From Parasulfuritortus sp049322515 (GTDB taxonomy: Bacteria; Pseudomonadota; Gammaproteobacteria; Burkholderiales; Thiobacillaceae), in the NCBI GenBank assembly GCA_049322515.1, contig JBMOQW010000007.1, forward strand, positions 1-64,000: a stretch of DNA of 64,000 bases. The letters are read 5' to 3'. Within the stretch, counting starts at the first letter, position 1. Every line of letters begins with the position of its first letter. The notes under the pieces were generated by a model that saw only the letters and a list, made by a program, of their open reading frames with translations, was not told where the DNA came from and made no database searches. The position numbers and the translations under genes were made by a program. Below are positions 52,999-62,574 of this stretch, piece after piece.

Positions 52999-53838
52999 TC
53001 AACACCCGCCGCGGGTCAGCACATACGTGGGCGCCACGCCGTCCAGCGTCCGCTTGGCGCCGGTCAGGAGGCCCGGCACCAGGGCCGAGTCGATACCGAA
53101 CCGTACTGCGCCCAAGATATCCGTCTCCAGCTGATCGCCCACCATGACAAGCTTCCGGCTGCCCGCGCGCCGGACCACTTCCTCGAACAAGCCCGGGTAC
53201 GGTTTGCCCAGACGAGTGAAACGGAGCCCGTCCTGCCCCGGGTAGCGTTGTGCCAGCACCCCTTCGATCAAATCGGCGATCGCCCCGGCGGTGAAACCGA
53301 TCCCCCGGCCAGTCGGATAGATCCGGTCCGGATTCGGCAACAGCATGGGCAGCCTCCGACCGGCGTCGATCACTTCGACCAGATGGCTCAGGACCTCATC
53401 GACACTGTCCACGAACGGAAACCCGGCCTGATCCGCCACCACCAGGACATCAAAGGGTTCGCCCGGCGCCGCGATCCGTCCCCCTGCGCGGACCACGTAG
53501 GCCTGGCTGTCCTCGGGGCCGAGCACCCTGACCCGGCTGCCCGCCAGGCCATGCTCTGCAAAATACGGCCGCAACAACATCCCGGCACTGAGCATCCGCT
53601 CGGCCGGGATGTCGAGCCCGAACGCCTGATAGCGACGTGCCGCCGATTCCGGCAGGCGGGCGGCGGTATTGCTCGCCAGCCAATAGGGTTTGCCACGCCG
53701 GTTCAGCGTGTCGATCCAGTCCACCGCGCCGGGCAATGCGCCGGACAAGTCGACCAGGACGCCGTAGACATCCAGGATCAGGGCGTCATAACGGTCGATC
53801 AGGTCAGTGAACTCGAGGCAGCGGGACAGGTCGGTCAC
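52999..53838 (-). CDS. HAD superfamily class IIA hydrolase
   Basis: A 279-aa phosphatase-like protein of the NagD/TIGR01459 group. Motif I is LILDVYGVLVD, where the first Asp is the nucleophile and the second Asp of the usual DxD is replaced by Tyr, as often in this subgroup (DVWG-type). Motif II is in LASNTAA, motif III Lys in LGKPYPGLFEE and motif IV in MVGDQLETDILGA. The cap sits between motifs II and III as in class IIA. The likely start is GTG at 53838; no strong ribosome-binding site is visible. The substrate is unknown. Confidence 0.88.
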   Translation of the reverse strand: MTDLSRCLEFTDLIDRYDALILDVYGVLVDLSGALPGAVDWIDTLNRRGKPYWLASNTAARLPESAARRYQAFGLDIPAERMLSAGMLLRPYFAEHGLAGSRVRVLGPEDSQAYVVRAGGRIAAPGEPFDVLVVADQAGFPFVDSVDEVLSHLVEVIDAGRRLPMLLPNPDRIYPTGRGIGFTAGAIADLIEGVLAQRYPGQDGLRFTRLGKPYPGLFEEVVRRAGSRKLVMVGDQLETDILGAVRFGIDSALVPGLLTGAKRTLDGVAPTYVLTRGGC

Positions 53839-53880
53839 GGGACTATTTTTCTCGATAAAAGGCTATGTTAGCCTGAGCCC

Positions 53881-55167
53881 ATGCTTGTTCCGACCCATTC
53901 CCACCTGCGCGCACTGCTTTTCTGCCTGGTGCTCGTCCCGGGCAGTGTCCTTGCCGAAACAGACCCGCCAGGGACCGAACCGGATCCCTTCCAGACTTGG
54001 CTGGCGGAATTCCGCCGAGAAGCCGCCAGCCGAGGTCTCTCTGAAGCCACGCTCAACCGCGCCTTGGACGGTCTCCAGCCGATTCCGAAACTGCTCGAAT
54101 ACGATCGCCGGCAACCGGAATTCCTGGAAACCTTCCGTGACTACTTGGCCAAGCGGGTCAATGACGGGCGGCTTGCCCATGGCCTGGCCCAGTTCGAAAC
54201 CCATGGCGCCCTGTTGCGCGAAGTCGAACAGCGTTTCGGCGTCCCGGCCCAGGTCCTGGTCGCCTTTTGGGGCCTGGAAACGAATTACGGCAGCTATCTG
54301 GGGAACACGCCCCTGTTCGCCGGCCTCGCCACCCTGGCCCAGGATACCCGCCGTCCGGCGTTCTTCCGTCAGCAGCTCCTCGATGCCTTGCGCCTGGTCG
54401 AGCGCGACCGGGTTGCCCCGACCGATCTGGTCGGCTCATGGGCCGGCGCCCTGGGCCAGATGCAGTTCATCCCGTCCACCTGGCTCGCGCATGCCGTCGA
54501 TGGCGATGGCGATGGCCGGATCGACCTCATCGGTTCCCTGGCCGACGCACTCCATTCCGCTGCCAACTACCTGCGCCAGGCCGGCTGGCGTCCGGGCGAA
54601 CCGTGGGGCCTGGAAGTCCGGCTGCCCGAAGGGCTGGATCTCACCGACACCGGACTGGAGTGGCAAAAGCCCCTCAGCACCTGGTCCCTGCTCGGCCTGG
54701 CCCGGCCCGATGGCGCCCCCCTGCCAGCCGGCTTCCAGCCAGCCTCCCTGATTCTGCCGCAAGGCATCGAGGGGCCGGCCTTCCTGGTCATGAGCAATTT
54801 CCGGGTCATCATGCAATGGAACCGTTCGGTCCATTACGCGCTCTCGGTCGGACACCTTGCCGACCGCCTGGCTGGCGCGCCCGCGCTGGAATGGCGAACC
54901 GAGGACGCGCCCGCGCCCCTGAGCCGGACACAAATGGAATATCTCCAGAAAGGCCTCAGCATGCTCGGCTATGACGCCGGTCCGGCGGATGGCATTCCCG
55001 GCACGCGCACCCGGGGCGCGATCCGGGCTTACCAGGCACGGATCGGGCTGCCCGCGGACGGCTACCCGAGCCTGCCCCTGATCGAACACCTGCAAAACAC
55101 CCTGTTGGAACAAGCCCTGCCGCTCCCCGAGGGCGGGCTGGGCACTGACCCGGAGGCCTCGGGATGA
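53881..55167 (+). CDS. Lytic murein transglycosylase B-like protein with peptidoglycan-binding domain
   Basis: A 428-aa periplasmic enzyme that cleaves peptidoglycan to leave 1,6-anhydro ends. Signal peptide (about 1-25), then an SLT-2/MltB domain (about 35-330) with the catalytic Glu in FWGLETNYGSYLG, GSWAGALGQMQFIP and AVDGDGDGRIDL, then a C-terminal peptidoglycan-binding type 1 domain (about 345-405; QKGLSMLGYDAGPADGIPG). No lipobox Cys is present, so it is soluble. It overlaps the next gene by four bases (ATGA) and diverges from the HAD gene with only 42 bases between starts. Confidence 0.95.
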   Translation: MLVPTHSHLRALLFCLVLVPGSVLAETDPPGTEPDPFQTWLAEFRREAASRGLSEATLNRALDGLQPIPKLLEYDRRQPEFLETFRDYLAKRVNDGRLAHGLAQFETHGALLREVEQRFGVPAQVLVAFWGLETNYGSYLGNTPLFAGLATLAQDTRRPAFFRQQLLDALRLVERDRVAPTDLVGSWAGALGQMQFIPSTWLAHAVDGDGDGRIDLIGSLADALHSAANYLRQAGWRPGEPWGLEVRLPEGLDLTDTGLEWQKPLSTWSLLGLARPDGAPLPAGFQPASLILPQGIEGPAFLVMSNFRVIMQWNRSVHYALSVGHLADRLAGAPALEWRTEDAPAPLSRTQMEYLQKGLSMLGYDAGPADGIPGTRTRGAIRAYQARIGLPADGYPSLPLIEHLQNTLLEQALPLPEGGLGTDPEASG

Positions 55168-55508
55168 ATCCAAGCGAACTGAACTGCTGGAAATGCGGAG
55201 AGAACCTCAGGCCGGTGCCCCTGCCCTATGGCCGACGGGCCGAATGTCCGGCCTGTCATGCCGAATTGCATGTCTGCCGGATGTGCCGGCACCATGCCCC
55301 GGGCAAAGCCAAGGCCTGCATGGAACCGATGGCCGACGAGGTCAAGGACAAGACCCGGGCCAACTTTTGCGAGTGGTTCCAGCCGGCCGCCTCGAGCGCA
55401 GTCCGGTCCGGCGGACGCGCTGCACTGGATGACCTGTTCGGGCTTTCCGACACGCCGTCGACCCCGGCCCAGGATCCGCGCAAGGCGCTCGACGACCTAT
55501 TCGACTGA
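55164..55508 (+). CDS. Small zinc-ribbon-like protein
   Basis: A 114-aa cytoplasmic protein with several Cys pairs: CWKCG (8-12), CPAC near 28, CRMC near 38 plus a Cys near 52 and FCEWF near 69, suggesting two metal sites. The rest includes a repeated ALDDLF block (near 85 and 108). I do not recognise the function; such proteins are often linked to protein quality control or RNA. Translation is coupled to the transglycosylase gene by a four-base overlap. Its end overlaps the convergent thioredoxin-HEAT gene by 12 bases. Confidence 0.8.
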   Translation: MNPSELNCWKCGENLRPVPLPYGRRAECPACHAELHVCRMCRHHAPGKAKACMEPMADEVKDKTRANFCEWFQPAASSAVRSGGRAALDDLFGLSDTPSTPAQDPRKALDDLFD

Positions 55509-56156
55509 GTCCAGCGCGGCCAGGCTTTCCTCGGCGATTTCCCGCACGGCCGCGTCGTCATCCTGGCGACAGAGCGCCAAGCCCGCGCGTGCCGCTTCGG
55601 TCCGCGCCAGGCCGAGGTAATGACAGGCATCGGCGCGCACCCGGGCATCCGGATGGCGCGCCAGCTTGGTCAAGCCGTCGACCAGGGCGTGCAGGGCGGG
55701 CTGCCCCGAAAATTCCTCGAACACGGCCCCGGCGCCGATGCGGACGTTGATGCTTGCCTCGGGATTCGCGACGATGGGCAGCAAGGCGGCCAGCGTCGCC
55801 GGCCGCTGCCGGACCAGGTCGAGCACTTGGGCCAGGTGGCCATCGCGCAGCAAGGCGTGGAAGTAATCCGCCATGCCCTCGCTCCGGCCGACCCGATCGA
55901 TCCAGTCCAGGATTTCCTCGCGGCTGCGCACGCCCGGCAGGTCGAATTCTCCGATCCGAACCCAGGGGACCGAGCGCGCACCGAGCGCCTCGGCCTGGTC
56001 GGGGCGAACCTCGACGTTGACCAGTTCCAGGCGGGCCAGCCGACCCGCTTTGACCAAATCGACCAACAGGGCAATCATGGCCGGACAATGCGGGCAGTGG
56101 CTGGACAGCAGCAGCAGGGCTTCGGGCGCGGCGAGGGGGGGCATGAAAGATGACAA
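55497..56156 (-). CDS. Thioredoxin-like domain fused to HEAT repeats
   Basis: A 219-aa cytoplasmic protein. Residues about 1-85 form a thioredoxin-like fold with redox motif SSHCPHCPAM (Cys21/Cys24) and the cis-Pro in SVPWVRIG; residues about 110-215 form HEAT-type helical repeats (ARHPDARVRADACHYLG, DDDAAVREIAEESLAAL). The combination suggests a redox-active protein that binds a partner through its repeats. No signal peptide is seen, and ATG at 56144 is an alternative start. Partner and pathway are unknown. Confidence 0.85.
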   Translation of the reverse strand: MSSFMPPLAAPEALLLLSSHCPHCPAMIALLVDLVKAGRLARLELVNVEVRPDQAEALGARSVPWVRIGEFDLPGVRSREEILDWIDRVGRSEGMADYFHALLRDGHLAQVLDLVRQRPATLAALLPIVANPEASINVRIGAGAVFEEFSGQPALHALVDGLTKLARHPDARVRADACHYLGLARTEAARAGLALCRQDDDAAVREIAEESLAALDSVE

Positions 56157-56272
56157 GAACGTGGAGGCCGCGCTAGGCTAGCGTAGATGAAGGGCCAGGA
56201 AAAGTATGGAACGACTCCGGCCGTTTGCCGACTAACCGGTGCCCCTTCCCGCCCCATGAACAAGGAAAAGCC

Positions 56273-56953
56273 ATGACCCGTCTCGCCACCCTCATCTTCG
56301 GATTCGCGGCCCTGATGACCAGCGCGTTCGCCCAGTCTGCCGCCGTCGACCCGCTCGACCGCATCGAGGCTGCCACCGAAATCCTGGAAAAGACCCTGGT
56401 CCTGCCCGAGCAGGAAATCCCACCCAAGCTGTTGCGCGACGCCCAGGGCATCGCCGTCATCCCGGGCGTGATCAAGGCCGGCTTCGTGGTCGGCGGCAGC
56501 TATGGCCGCGGCCTGCTTACCGTGCGCGACAGCAACGGCCGCTGGGGCCAGCCCGTCTTCCTCAAGCTCTATGCCGGCAGTGTCGGCTGGCAGATCGGCG
56601 CCCAGTCGACCGACGTAGTCCTGGTGTTCAAGACCCGTCGCAGCGTCGAGGGCCTGATCAACGGCACCTTCACCCTGGGTGCCGACGCCGGCATCGCCGC
56701 CGGACCCATCGGCCGCCGGGGCGAAGCAGCCACCGACGTCGACCTCAAGGCGGAGATCCTTTCCTACTCACGCAGCCGCGGTCTGTTTGCCGGAGTTTCC
56801 CTGGAAGGCGCGAAACTGGACGTCGACAACGACGCCAACCGCGATTTCTACGGCAGTTCGGTCCGCCCGCGCGAGATCATGGCTGGCAACGTGGCTTCCC
56901 CGGCCGAGGCCGGTCGCTTCCTGAACGCGGTGAACAAGGTCGCGGGCAATTGA
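56273..56953 (+). CDS. SYLF/Ysc84 domain lipid-binding protein
   Basis: A 226-aa exported protein with signal peptide (about 1-16, ending AFA) and a SYLF/Ysc84 domain of about 180 residues (LLRDAQGIAVIPGVIKAGFVVGG, TDVVLVFKTRRSVEGL, then ILSYSRSRGLFAGVSLEGA). The family binds lipids in eukaryotes; the bacterial role is unproven, though an envelope function is likely. I chose ATG at 56273, six bases after AAGGAAAA. Its stop overlaps the next start (TTGA at 56950-56953), suggesting coupled translation with the hydrolase that follows. Confidence 0.92.
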   Translation: MTRLATLIFGFAALMTSAFAQSAAVDPLDRIEAATEILEKTLVLPEQEIPPKLLRDAQGIAVIPGVIKAGFVVGGSYGRGLLTVRDSNGRWGQPVFLKLYAGSVGWQIGAQSTDVVLVFKTRRSVEGLINGTFTLGADAGIAAGPIGRRGEAATDVDLKAEILSYSRSRGLFAGVSLEGAKLDVDNDANRDFYGSSVRPREIMAGNVASPAEAGRFLNAVNKVAGN

Positions 56954-57597
56954 GCGGCTTGCAGGTCGCGGTCATCCCGGTCACGCCGTTCCGCCAGAAC
57001 TGCTCGCTGGTCTGGGATGCGGCCACGGGTCGTGCCGCCCTCATCGATCCCGGTGGGGACATCGAACAACTCCTGGCGGCCGTCGCCGAGCGCGGCCTGA
57101 CCCTGGAAAAGCTGCTCATCACCCACGGCCACATCGATCATGCCGGCGGGGTCGGTGACTTGGCGCAACGCCTGGGCCTGCCGGTCGAAGGTCCCCATCG
57201 GGACGACACCTTCCTGCTCGACGGGCTGCCCGAGCAAAGCCGGATGTTCGGCTTTCCGCCCGCCCTGGCGGTGCATCCCGATCGCTGGCTGGACGACGGC
57301 GACACGGTCACGGTCGGCAATCAGGTGCTGGAAGTCCGCCACTGTCCCGGCCACACGCCCGGTCACGTGGTGTTCTTTCACCCCGGCCGCAAGCTGGCCT
57401 TCGTCGGCGACGTACTGTTCAAGGGCTCGATCGGCCGCACCGATTTCGAGCGCGGCAACCATGACGACCTGATTCGTTCGATCCGCGAACGGCTCTGGCC
57501 CCTCGGTGACGACGTCCAGTTCGTGTCCGGCCATGGCGCGTCGTCCAGCTTCGGCTGGGAGCGCCGCCACAATCCGTTCGTCGGCGACGACGCCTGA
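56950..57597 (+). CDS. Metallo-beta-lactamase fold hydrolase, glyoxalase II-like (YcbL type)
   Basis: A 215-aa zinc hydrolase with the full metal motif THGHIDHAGG near 58-67 (HxHxDH), HCPGHTPGH near 130, the Asp in FVGDVLFKGSIGRTDF near 150-163, and a final His in SGHGASSSFG. This set matches the small YcbL-type glyoxalase II relatives that split thioesters or similar bonds. The start is TTG at 56950, overlapping the previous stop; there is no ATG in a suitable place. It converges on the 2OG-Fe oxygenase gene with only a one-base gap. Confidence 0.93.
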   Translation: MSGLQVAVIPVTPFRQNCSLVWDAATGRAALIDPGGDIEQLLAAVAERGLTLEKLLITHGHIDHAGGVGDLAQRLGLPVEGPHRDDTFLLDGLPEQSRMFGFPPALAVHPDRWLDDGDTVTVGNQVLEVRHCPGHTPGHVVFFHPGRKLAFVGDVLFKGSIGRTDFERGNHDDLIRSIRERLWPLGDDVQFVSGHGASSSFGWERRHNPFVGDDA

Positions 57598-57598
57598 C

Positions 57599-58207
57599 TC
57601 AACGGCGCTTGTACCACCCGGTCAGTGCCAGGCGTGGCCGCCGCGCCGGTGCCACTTCGTGCCAATACAGCTCGGACAGGAAGGTGACCAGCGTCCCGCC
57701 GGTCGGCTGGATCACCACCGGATCACCCTCGCCGGAGGGATCGGTCCAGAAGTGCAGCTGCCCGCCGTCTTCGTCCTGCCAGTCGGGCGGATTCAGGTAG
57801 ACGATCGCGGTCAAGGTGCGCCGGTCGTCATCGCGAAAGCGGTCCAAGTGCTTCTTGTAGAAGCTGCCCTCGGGGTACAGCGCGAAATGGGCTTCCAGTT
57901 CATGTAGTCCGAGGAAGAAATCCCGGTTCACTGCCTGTCGCAGCTGCTCGGTCAGATCCAGGTAGCGGCGCACCGCCGGATGCGGATCGTCCGGTTCCAG
58001 CCACAGGATATGGTCGCTGCGGACCTCGGACAGCACCTCGGCGCGTCCAGATCCGATCCCGGCCTGGTGGAATGCCCCGCTGGCATGGCGAGCCAGGCAC
58101 GCCTCGCGCAAGTCCGCCACCGCATCATTGGGTAGAAAATCGGGAATCACGCACCAGCCTTGATCGGCAAGACCGGACAGTATTCGAGTCAGTTGGCTGC
58201 TATTCAT
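57599..58207 (-). CDS. 2-oxoglutarate/Fe(II)-dependent oxygenase (prolyl 4-hydroxylase-like)
   Basis: A 202-aa cytoplasmic dioxygenase with a jelly-roll core. Iron ligands appear in KKHLDRF (His and Asp) and YWHEV (His), with the 2-oxoglutarate Arg expected in ARRPRLALTGWYKRR. The pattern GSFYKKHLDRFRDDDRRTLT with VYLN..W is typical of P4Hc-type proteins. No signal peptide is visible. The substrate is not known. It starts 95 bases from the divergent Anbu gene and its 3' end meets the hydrolase gene. Confidence 0.9.
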   Translation of the reverse strand: MNSSQLTRILSGLADQGWCVIPDFLPNDAVADLREACLARHASGAFHQAGIGSGRAEVLSEVRSDHILWLEPDDPHPAVRRYLDLTEQLRQAVNRDFFLGLHELEAHFALYPEGSFYKKHLDRFRDDDRRTLTAIVYLNPPDWQDEDGGQLHFWTDPSGEGDPVVIQPTGGTLVTFLSELYWHEVAPARRPRLALTGWYKRR

Positions 58208-58302
58208 GACTTCATTATCGCAATTTCCTGGCCAAAAATTGAGGGTTTATCACCGCGAGTATCTGTGTTTAGATTCGCCTGAGCCATCGAATCCGCGCCA
58301 CC

Positions 58303-59091
58303 ATGACCTACTGCCTCGCCATCAACGTCGACGAAGGAATCGTGTTCTGTTCCGATTCCCGCACCAATGCCGGCACCGACAATGTCGGCACCTATTCAAA
58401 GACGCACACTTTCTCCTGGCCAGGCAACCGCTACTTCGTCCTGCTCTCGGCCGGCAACCTCGCCACCACCCAGGCCGTGGTGAAAAAGCTGAACAGTGAC
58501 GTACCCGCCGCCCTGATGCCCAACCTGCTCACCGTGGCCACCATGCAGGAAGCGGCCGACTACGTCGGCATCGTCAGCAGCATGGTCCAGAAGCAGCAGG
58601 CCGAGCGCGACACGGCCAACACCAATTTCGAGGCCACCTTCATCTTCGGTGGCCAGATCGGTGCCCAGCCGCCCGAGATTTACATGGTCTACCCGCAGGG
58701 CAACTACATCCACGAATCGCGCGAGCACCCCTTCCTGCAAATCGGCGAGATCAAGTATGGCAAGCCGATCCTGGACCGGGTCATCAAGCGTGGCCTGGAT
58801 CTCGAACGCGCTGCCCGCTGTGCCATGGTGTCGATGAACTCCACCATCCGCAGCAACGTCACCGTGGGCCCCCCGGTGGAACTCCTGCTCTACACCCGCG
58901 ACAGCCTGGCCGAAGGCCGCCGCATGTACCTGACCGATGACGATCCGTTTGCCCGGGAGTTGTCGGAAAAATGGAACCAGGGCCTCATGCAGGCGCTGGA
59001 AAACCTGCCCCGCTTCCCGTGGGAAAACGAAGCCCTGGGCACCGAAGAGCATCGCGTGTTCAGCTTTCCGGGCAAGCCCATGGAAGGCTGA
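58303..59091 (+). CDS. Anbu, proteasome-type Ntn-hydrolase (ancestral beta subunit)
   Basis: A 262-aa protein of the Anbu family, a bacterial relative of HslV and the proteasome beta subunits. After removal of Met the catalytic Thr2 becomes the N-terminus (MTYCLAINVD), and SDSRTNAGTDN (about 17-27) and Lys33 follow the proteasome active-site layout. Length is typical for Anbu, longer than HslV. Its partner, a transglutaminase-like protein, follows after 57 bases. In other genomes Anbu clusters with a transglutaminase, an ATP-grasp and an alpha-E protein; only the transglutaminase is next to it here. The physiological substrate is unknown. Confidence 0.95.
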   Translation: MTYCLAINVDEGIVFCSDSRTNAGTDNVGTYSKTHTFSWPGNRYFVLLSAGNLATTQAVVKKLNSDVPAALMPNLLTVATMQEAADYVGIVSSMVQKQQAERDTANTNFEATFIFGGQIGAQPPEIYMVYPQGNYIHESREHPFLQIGEIKYGKPILDRVIKRGLDLERAARCAMVSMNSTIRSNVTVGPPVELLLYTRDSLAEGRRMYLTDDDPFARELSEKWNQGLMQALENLPRFPWENEALGTEEHRVFSFPGKPMEG

Positions 59092-59148
59092 ATCCGGTCC
59101 GGCATGGGAATTGCTCGTCATGGTGGCCCTTTGCCCCCGTGAGTTGCA

Positions 59149-62100
59149 ATGTCCATCCATGTCGCCCTACGCCACACCACGCACTATCGCTTCGACCGTC
59201 CGGTCGGCCTGAGCCCGCACGTCATCCGCCTGCGCCCGGCCGCGCACAGCCGCACCCCGATCGTCTCCTATAGCCTGAAGGTGCGCCCCGAGGGCCATTT
59301 CATCAACTGGCAGCAAGACCCGTTCGGCAACTGGCTGGCCCGCCTGGTGTTTCCCGACAAGACCCGCGAACTCCTGGTCGACGTCGAGGTGATCGCCGAC
59401 CTGACGGTGATCAACCCATTCGATTTCTTCATCGAGGAGTATGCGGAGCAATGGCCGTTCGCCTATCCCGATGCACTGAAAAAGGAACTCGCGCCCTATC
59501 TTGAGGCAGATGAACACGGTCCCCGGCTGGACGCCTGGCTGGCCGGCATCGCGCGCGAGCCGAAGCCGACCGTCGATTTCCTGGTCGAACTGAACCAGGC
59601 CCTGCAACGGGCCATCGGCTACACCATCCGCCTGGAGCCGGGCGTGCAGACCTGCGAGGAGACCCTGGCCAAGGCGCTCGGCTCCTGCCGCGACACCGGC
59701 TGGCTGCTGGTCCAGGTGCTGCGCCACTTGGGCCTGGCGGCGCGTTTCGTGTCCGGCTACCTGGTGCAACTGACCGCCGACGAGCCCTCGCTCGACGGTC
59801 CCTCCGGACCCAGCGCCGACTTCACCGACCTGCACGCCTGGGCCGAGGTCTACATCCCTGGCGCCGGCTGGATCGGCCTCGACCCGACCTCGGGCCTGTT
59901 CGCCGGGGAGGGCCACATCCCGCTCGCCTGCACGCCGCACCCGAGCAGCGCCGCGCCCATCGAGGGACTGACCGACGCCTGCGAGGTCGAATTCAGCTTC
60001 AGCAACACAGTGACCCGATTCAAGGAAGACCCCCGGGTCACCCTGCCCTACACGGACACCCAGTGGCAGCACATCGATGCCCTCGGACGCCTGATCGACA
60101 CCCGTCTCGACCAGCTCGATGCCCGGCTGACCCAGGGCGGCGAGCCCACTTTCGTATCGATCGACGACATGGACGCGCCGGAATGGACCACCGAGGCGCT
60201 CGGGGCGCACAAGCGTGAACGTGCCGAAGTGCTGACCCGTCGACTCAAGGAACGCTTCGCCCCCGGCGCCCTCCTGCACACCGCGCAGGGCAAGTGGTAT
60301 CCGGGCGAGCCGCTGCCGCGCTGGGCGCTGGGCATCTTCTGGCGCAAGGATGGCGTGCCAGTCTGGCGCGACGACCGCCTGCTCGCAGCCGCCTACTGGA
60401 ACTACGGCCACACCGAGGACGACGCCCGCCGCTTCGCCGAAACCCTGGCCCGCCACCTGGGCCTGGCCCCCCGCTATGTCATTCCGGCCTATGAGGACGC
60501 ACTCCATCACCTGCTCCAGGAAGCCGAGCTGCCGGCCAACCTGGACCTCGCCCGGGCTGAGCTCAAGGATGACCTGGAACGCAAGCGCCTGGCCGATGTC
60601 CTGTCACGCGGGCTTGACACCCCGTCCGGCTATGTCCTGCCGCTGGCCTGGAACGAACAGGTAGGCTGCTGGTACTCGGCGCCCTGGCCGATGCGCCGGG
60701 AGCGGCTGTATCTCTCGCCCGGCGATTCACCGGTCGGACTCAGGCTGCCCTTGCAGTCACTGCCCTGGGTGGGCGAGGACGAGGCCGAATATGTCGGCGA
60801 GGCCGATCCCTTCGCGCCGCACATGCCCCTGCCTGACTTCCATGGCGAAGTGGCGGCGCGCTACAGTCATTTCGAAACCGTCGAGAACAGCCACCCGGAA
60901 ATCCACCCGCAACGATTACCCCGCACCCCATCGGGGGAAAGCCCGGGGGGCAAGGGCACCAACATCATCCAGGTCGCCGTCCCCCACACCGCCGTCAGCG
61001 TCGAAGCACGCGGTGGCTGCCTGCACGTCTTCCTGCCGCCCACCGCCCGCCTTGAACATGCCCTGGACCTGATCGCCGCGGTCGAACGCAGCGCAGCCAC
61101 GCTCAACCTGCCGGTCGCCGTGGAGGGCTACGCGCCCCCTTCGGATGGCCGCCTGGAAAAACTCCTGGTCACCCCCGATCCGGGTGTCATCGAGGTCAAC
61201 ATCCATCCCGCGCGAACCTGGGACGAGCTGGTCGCGCGCACCACCGCGCTGTACGAGGAAGCCCGCCTGTCGCGCCTGGGCACCGAGAAATTCATGCTCG
61301 ATGGCCGCCACACCGGCACCGGCGGCGGCAACCACATCACCCTGGGCGGCGCCACGCCGGCCGACAGCCCGTTCCTGCGTCGGCCCGACCTGCTGAAGAG
61401 CCTGGTCGCCTACTGGCAGCACCATCCCAGCCTGTCCTACCTGTTCTCCGGCCTGTTCGTCGGCCCCACCAGCCAGGCGCCGCGTGTCGACGAAGGCAAG
61501 CCGGAAGCCATGTACGAACTGGAGATCGCCTTCAAGCAGGTGCCGTTCGGCGCCGACGCGCCGCCCTGGCTGGTCGATCGCCTGTTCCGCAACCTGCTCG
61601 CCGACCTCACCGGCAACACGCATCGCTCGGAATTCTGCATCGACAAGCTGTATTCCCCGGACAGCGCCTCCGGACGCCAGGGCCTGCTCGAGTTCCGCGC
61701 CTTCGAGATGCCGCCGCACGCGCGCATGAGCCTGGCCCAGATGCTGCTGCTGCGCGGTCTGGTGGCGCGCTTCTGGGCCACGCCGTACGACCACCCGCTG
61801 GTGCGCTGGGGTACCGCCCTGCACGACCGCTGGATGCTGCCGCATTTCCTGTGGGAAGACCTCAAGGAGGTGGTCGCCGAACTGAACGAGGCCGGCTTCC
61901 CGTTCCAGGCCGAGTGGTACCTGCCGTTCCTGGAATTCCGCTTCCCGCGCCACGGCAGCCTGCGCCATGGCGGCATCGAGCTGGAACTGCGCGCCGCCAT
62001 CGAGCCCTGGCCGGTACTGGGCGAGGAAACCACGCGCGCTGGCACCGCCCGCTTCGTCGATTCCTCGGTCGAACGGGTCCAGGTCAAGCTGTCCGGGCTG

Positions 62101-62544
62101 ACCGACGGTCGCTATGCCCTGGCCTGCAATGGCCGCCGGGTGCCGCTAAAAGCGACCGGGGTCCATGGCGAATACGTGGCCGGGGTGCGCTACCGGGCCT
62201 GGCAACCGGCCTCCGCGCTGCATCCGACCATCGCCCCGCACGTGCCCCTGGTGTTCGACCTGATCGACCTCTGGAACCAGCGCGCCATCGCCGGCTGCAC
62301 CTACCATGTCGCCCACCCGGGCGGACGCAACTACGAGCGTTTCCCGGTCAACGCCAACGAGGCCGAAGCCCGTCGGCATATCCGTTTTCAGGACAGCGGC
62401 CACACGCCCGGCTATTATTCGCCCCCGCCCTGGACCGGCGCCCTGTCGGGGTTCACCCCGGCCGGCACCTATGTCGGCCCCATGGCGCCGCCGGACGAGG
62501 AGTTGCCGGGTGAATATCCCTACACCCTCGATCTCCGGCGCTGA
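59149..62544 (+). CDS. Transglutaminase-like protein fused to DUF2126 (Anbu partner)
   Basis: A 1131-aa cytoplasmic protein. The N-terminal about 290 residues are a transglutaminase-like domain with its own N-terminal beta unit (HTTHYRFDRPVGLSPHVIRLRP) and the catalytic triad Cys in GSCRDTGWLL, His in DLHAWAEV and Asp in GLDPTSG. The remaining about 830 residues are DUF2126, with blocks GGEPTFVSIDD, TGTGGGNHITLGG and LEFRAFEMPPHARMS that look like an amidoligase-type catalytic region. The pair suggests peptide-bond making or breaking linked to the Anbu protease. The ATG lies after TTGCA with only a weak ribosome-binding site. No ATP-grasp or alpha-E gene follows; the next gene is a glycogen phosphorylase. 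Confidence 0.95.
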   Translation: MSIHVALRHTTHYRFDRPVGLSPHVIRLRPAAHSRTPIVSYSLKVRPEGHFINWQQDPFGNWLARLVFPDKTRELLVDVEVIADLTVINPFDFFIEEYAEQWPFAYPDALKKELAPYLEADEHGPRLDAWLAGIAREPKPTVDFLVELNQALQRAIGYTIRLEPGVQTCEETLAKALGSCRDTGWLLVQVLRHLGLAARFVSGYLVQLTADEPSLDGPSGPSADFTDLHAWAEVYIPGAGWIGLDPTSGLFAGEGHIPLACTPHPSSAAPIEGLTDACEVEFSFSNTVTRFKEDPRVTLPYTDTQWQHIDALGRLIDTRLDQLDARLTQGGEPTFVSIDDMDAPEWTTEALGAHKRERAEVLTRRLKERFAPGALLHTAQGKWYPGEPLPRWALGIFWRKDGVPVWRDDRLLAAAYWNYGHTEDDARRFAETLARHLGLAPRYVIPAYEDALHHLLQEAELPANLDLARAELKDDLERKRLADVLSRGLDTPSGYVLPLAWNEQVGCWYSAPWPMRRERLYLSPGDSPVGLRLPLQSLPWVGEDEAEYVGEADPFAPHMPLPDFHGEVAARYSHFETVENSHPEIHPQRLPRTPSGESPGGKGTNIIQVAVPHTAVSVEARGGCLHVFLPPTARLEHALDLIAAVERSAATLNLPVAVEGYAPPSDGRLEKLLVTPDPGVIEVNIHPARTWDELVARTTALYEEARLSRLGTEKFMLDGRHTGTGGGNHITLGGATPADSPFLRRPDLLKSLVAYWQHHPSLSYLFSGLFVGPTSQAPRVDEGKPEAMYELEIAFKQVPFGADAPPWLVDRLFRNLLADLTGNTHRSEFCIDKLYSPDSASGRQGLLEFRAFEMPPHARMSLAQMLLLRGLVARFWATPYDHPLVRWGTALHDRWMLPHFLWEDLKEVVAELNEAGFPFQAEWYLPFLEFRFPRHGSLRHGGIELELRAAIEPWPVLGEETTRAGTARFVDSSVERVQVKLSGLTDGRYALACNGRRVPLKATGVHGEYVAGVRYRAWQPASALHPTIAPHVPLVFDLIDLWNQRAIAGCTYHVAHPGGRNYERFPVNANEAEARRHIRFQDSGHTPGYYSPPPWTGALSGFTPAGTYVGPMAPPDEELPGEYPYTLDLRR

Positions 62545-62574
62545 ACGTCCCTGTCATCAAGAAAGCCGAAGCCC

